Below, piece after piece: positions 62,646 through 64,000 of a stretch of 64,000 nt of DNA. Under the pieces are notes generated by a model. That model was not told the DNA's origin and made no database searches. It saw nothing but the letters and a program-made list of their open reading frames with translations. Within the stretch, counting starts at the first letter, position 1, and each line of letters opens with the position of its first letter. A program made the position numbers and the translations under genes. Source of the DNA: Gymnothorax reevesii (lineage: Eukaryota > Chordata > Actinopteri > Anguilliformes > Muraenidae); contig CM056583.1 in NCBI GenBank assembly GCA_029721435.1, forward strand, positions 48,637,120-48,701,119, read 5' to 3'.

Positions 62646-63840
62646 ATGAACACTTATAGCATAGTATATCATTCCAAGCCTAATTCTGTCAGCTGTATTT
62701 AAATATATTGATCCACTGCAGTTGCGATTTGTTTTTAAATGGAGTAAATATGTCTTAACATGGACAGAGCTAGAATATTTTTCCTTTCTGTACTGTACCT
62801 ATGCACAAAAAAAAATATGAAATGGGCAGTAGGCCAGTGTATCTCCACTCCAAAACTTCTATCTTTGTGATTATGTTAAACAACGCTTAATTCAGAAAAT
62901 TAATGCCGTCACTCTTCCCTTAGTTTTATCCCTTTAGCAGCACATTAGCAAAAACCTTTGGCTAACCATTAGAAAATGTAGTGCATACATTAAAATGACA
63001 AATAATAAACCATTAAGTATAATTCTTGAAATAAGTTGCTGAATATTTCTGTCTTGTCTTATAATAGGGAGCATTTAAAAACAGTTCTTTTAAATTGACA
63101 AAGGTGTTGCTTGGGTGTGTACACTATATCTTAACACAATTTTGAAGTAAACTTTAAATATGAACTGATAAAAATGCAAAATTTTTCAAGCCAATCATTT
63201 TTCAAACATAAATTATTGAAATTCTCACAGAGATATATAGAGCGATAAAATTTGTTTCAAATTATGGTTATATTCAAATGGTCTTGTAATTAAAACAAAA
63301 GGTACATTGCATAGCTTTGGACAAAAGGAAGTTATTATATTAGGTTTAATATTTAGGTATTGTTGGGTAGAATAATATATCCATATAAACTGAAATATTA
63401 CTTGCATTTATATTCATCAGGCATACTGACCGATAGTGTATTTCATTACAATTTGAGTGTCAGGAACATCTATGACAGTTTGAGTGCTAGTGACTGCAAT
63501 CAAAATGATAGCATTTTGTATAAATTAGAGAAGCTTATAGTAATGTTGAGTGTGTTTGCGCTGAGTTGTGGATTATGGAATAGGCACTACCATTTATATA
63601 CAGCTGCATAGCAAACTCAAATAGCTTACAATTGTGTTGGGTGTGGGGGGGATTGTTCGGTAAGAATGCACTCTCTGTTCATCATTGCAAGTCTTAATTT
63701 CACGTTCTCTCATTCCCATTTTGCACTGAATCCTGATGTCCATTGCTGGAAAGGGGAGCCTTTGGAAAGAATGGGGGCGGGGAAATTCAAAGGAGTTCAT
63801 CTTTACAAACTAAATATAACAGCGCCATTTAAAAAAACAA

Positions 63841-63847
63841 ACCAAAG
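63841..63847 (+). promoter_or_regulatory. onecut2: miR-9 7-mer seed match
   Basis: ACCAAAG followed by T, a 7-mer-m8 match; the most distal one in the window. Confidence 0.45.
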
Positions 63848-64000
63848 TTCATCTGTTGAGAGGAAACTGCTCAAGTATCGGTCAAATAGCTTTATCCTAT
63901 AGTTTTCTCTCTTAAAGCTTCTAATCCAAAGATCGTCCGCTGACCATGCCCTCTGGCCAGCTGTGGCCTCTTGTGAAGTGGGCGGAGTCATTTTCCAGCC

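Larger units (their letters stand above)
59587..64000 (+). other. onecut2: onecut2 3' UTR (continues past the window)
   Basis: Non-coding sequence after the onecut2 stop. Human ONECUT2 has a very long 3' UTR (over 10 kb), and the spread of miR-9 seed matches up to 63847 suggests this is transcribed 3' UTR to at least there. No convincing poly(A) site was identified. It holds a (CA)n run and no recognisable transposon. Open frames here, including one at 61691-62161, have no family resemblance and lie in the UTR. Confidence 0.75.

Noticed and set aside
1..64000. Search for CRISPR arrays, phage, operons, tRNA or rRNA genes, or a new gene system
   Set aside because: None seen. Repeats are eukaryotic micro- and minisatellites and transposons; tRNA-like boxes occur only in SINEs.

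Overview
The window is chromosomal DNA from a ray-finned (teleost-type) fish. The evidence is split vertebrate genes with GT-AG introns, AT-rich non-coding DNA, long microsatellites, and many fish-style DNA transposons (Tc1/mariner, hAT-like, piggyBac-like MITEs), tRNA-derived SINEs, an L2-like LINE and a Ty3/gypsy relic. There are no operons, CRISPR arrays, prokaryotic genes or RNA genes. The species cannot be named from sequence alone.

Only two host genes are supported, both on the + strand. (1) The last coding exon of st8sia3 (alpha-2,8-sialyltransferase) lies at 3922-4204, with the end of its last intron before it and an apparent ~4.2 kb 3' UTR after it, to a candidate poly(A) signal at 8395. 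(2) All of onecut2 (CUT-homeodomain transcription factor) is present: exon 1 at 33129-34245, a 25 kb intron, exon 2 at 59300-59586, then 3' UTR running off the window. The spliced protein is 467 aa. The order st8sia3 then onecut2, same orientation, matches human 18q21 (ST8SIA3-ONECUT2), which supports calling this onecut2 rather than onecut1 or onecut3.

Layout: 1-3921 st8sia3 intron with repeats; 3922-8420 st8sia3 terminal exon and 3' UTR; 8.4-23 kb intergenic, dense in mobile-element relics (SINE, gypsy, Tc1, L2, several MITEs, hAT-like elements); 23-32.4 kb intergenic with few recognisable transposons but many microsatellites; 32.4-33.1 kb onecut2 promoter and leader, starting just after a 79 bp (TA)n run; 34.2-59.3 kb onecut2 intron, relatively clean to about 49 kb, then a Tc1 element, a 158 bp tandem repeat, and a degenerate ~37 bp minisatellite split by a TA-target MITE; 59.6-64 kb 3' UTR with a marked cluster of miR-9 seed matches.

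The strongest regulatory signal is five 8-mer and two 7-mer miR-9 sites in the visible 4.4 kb of onecut2 3' UTR. Other points of note are a two-codon upstream ORF whose stop abuts the onecut2 start codon, a transposon nested inside the intronic minisatellite, and a piggyBac-like MITE carrying a 34 bp-arm hairpin. I found no new multi-gene biological system here; the novelty candidates are regulatory or repeat-biological.
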